Shown here: positions 5,898 to 5,944 of the stretch, piece after piece | Layout: every line of letters begins with the position of its first letter | How positions within the stretch are numbered: the stretch's first letter is position 1 | NCBI GenBank assembly: GCA_947458895.1 | Contig: CANHBY010000106.1 | Location: 1-5,944, forward strand | Direction of reading: 5' to 3' | Source: Burkholderiales bacterium | Lineage (GTDB): Bacteria; Pseudomonadota; Gammaproteobacteria; Burkholderiales; Burkholderiaceae_C | DNA: 5,944 nt | The notes under the pieces: model-generated | The model's database searches: none | Told to the model about the DNA's origin: nothing | What the model saw: only the letters and a program-made list of their open reading frames with translations | Made by a program: the position numbers and the translations under genes

Positions 5898-5944
5898 ATG
5901 GCTGGAGTCAAAGTAGATCAATTCGCGCCCCCCAAAGGTGGTTC
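5898..5944 (+). CDS. Start of an unidentified ORF, cut by the window end
   Basis: ATG 5898 opens a frame that reads MAGVKVDQFAPPKGG and is still open at the last base. GGAG (5884-5887) lies ten bases before it, a usable ribosome site. Fifteen residues are too few to assign a family; the polar, proline- and glycine-containing start suggests a soluble protein. The hairpin-rich sequence upstream would fit an element-encoded or leader-controlled gene, but that is speculation. Confidence 0.35.
   Translation, partial: MAGVKVDQFAPPKGG

Noticed and set aside
1..5944. CRISPR array or tRNA/rRNA gene
   Set aside because: No regularly spaced long repeats and no cloverleaf or rRNA-like sequence was seen on either strand.

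Overview
The window looks like a chromosomal segment of a betaproteobacterium of the order Burkholderiales, most like Comamonadaceae (Rhodoferax/Polaromonas-type). The isocitrate lyase and the high-potential iron-sulfur protein (HiPIP) both read like Rhodoferax-type proteins, and the coding regions are GC-rich. This placement comes from family recognition; no database search was run.

Layout. Bases 2-160 are a scrap of an IS5-family transposase that abuts, with no visible IS end, the broken 3' part of a photolyase/cryptochrome-like gene (minus strand, 144-578). Upstream of it on the minus strand lie ubiG (587-1327), coq7 (1353-1931) and a Tat-exported HiPIP (1931-2233), tightly packed or overlapping, so hip-coq7-ubiG-photolyase reads as one operon. 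After an AT-rich divergent intergenic region (2234-2499), a MerR-type regulator of the LitR/CarH-like class runs on the plus strand (2500-3582). It is followed 10 bases later by a truncated membrane-protein gene (DUF4149/TMEM205-like, 3593-3745). Bases 3746-4168 hold no convincing gene. An aceA promoter/operator region (about 4056-4191) leads into a complete isocitrate lyase gene, aceA (4259-5554), followed by a strong hairpin. The last 300 bases contain several small hairpins and the first 15 codons of an unidentified ORF (from 5898).

How the parts may work together. Coq7 and UbiG are the enzymes for the last hydroxylation and last O-methylation of ubiquinone. HiPIP is a periplasmic one-electron carrier. 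Photolyases of this family are typical targets of LitR-class light regulators. The divergent regulator and five TTGAGT/ACTCA half-sites, two pairs of them exactly 11 bp apart, suggest a regulated, possibly light-responsive, electron-transfer/quinone/photoprotection module. It has been damaged at both ends: photolyase cut at ~155-158 and DUF4149 gene cut at ~3730. aceA is a separate unit for acetate and fatty-acid growth, with its own palindromic operator overlapping a likely -10 region.
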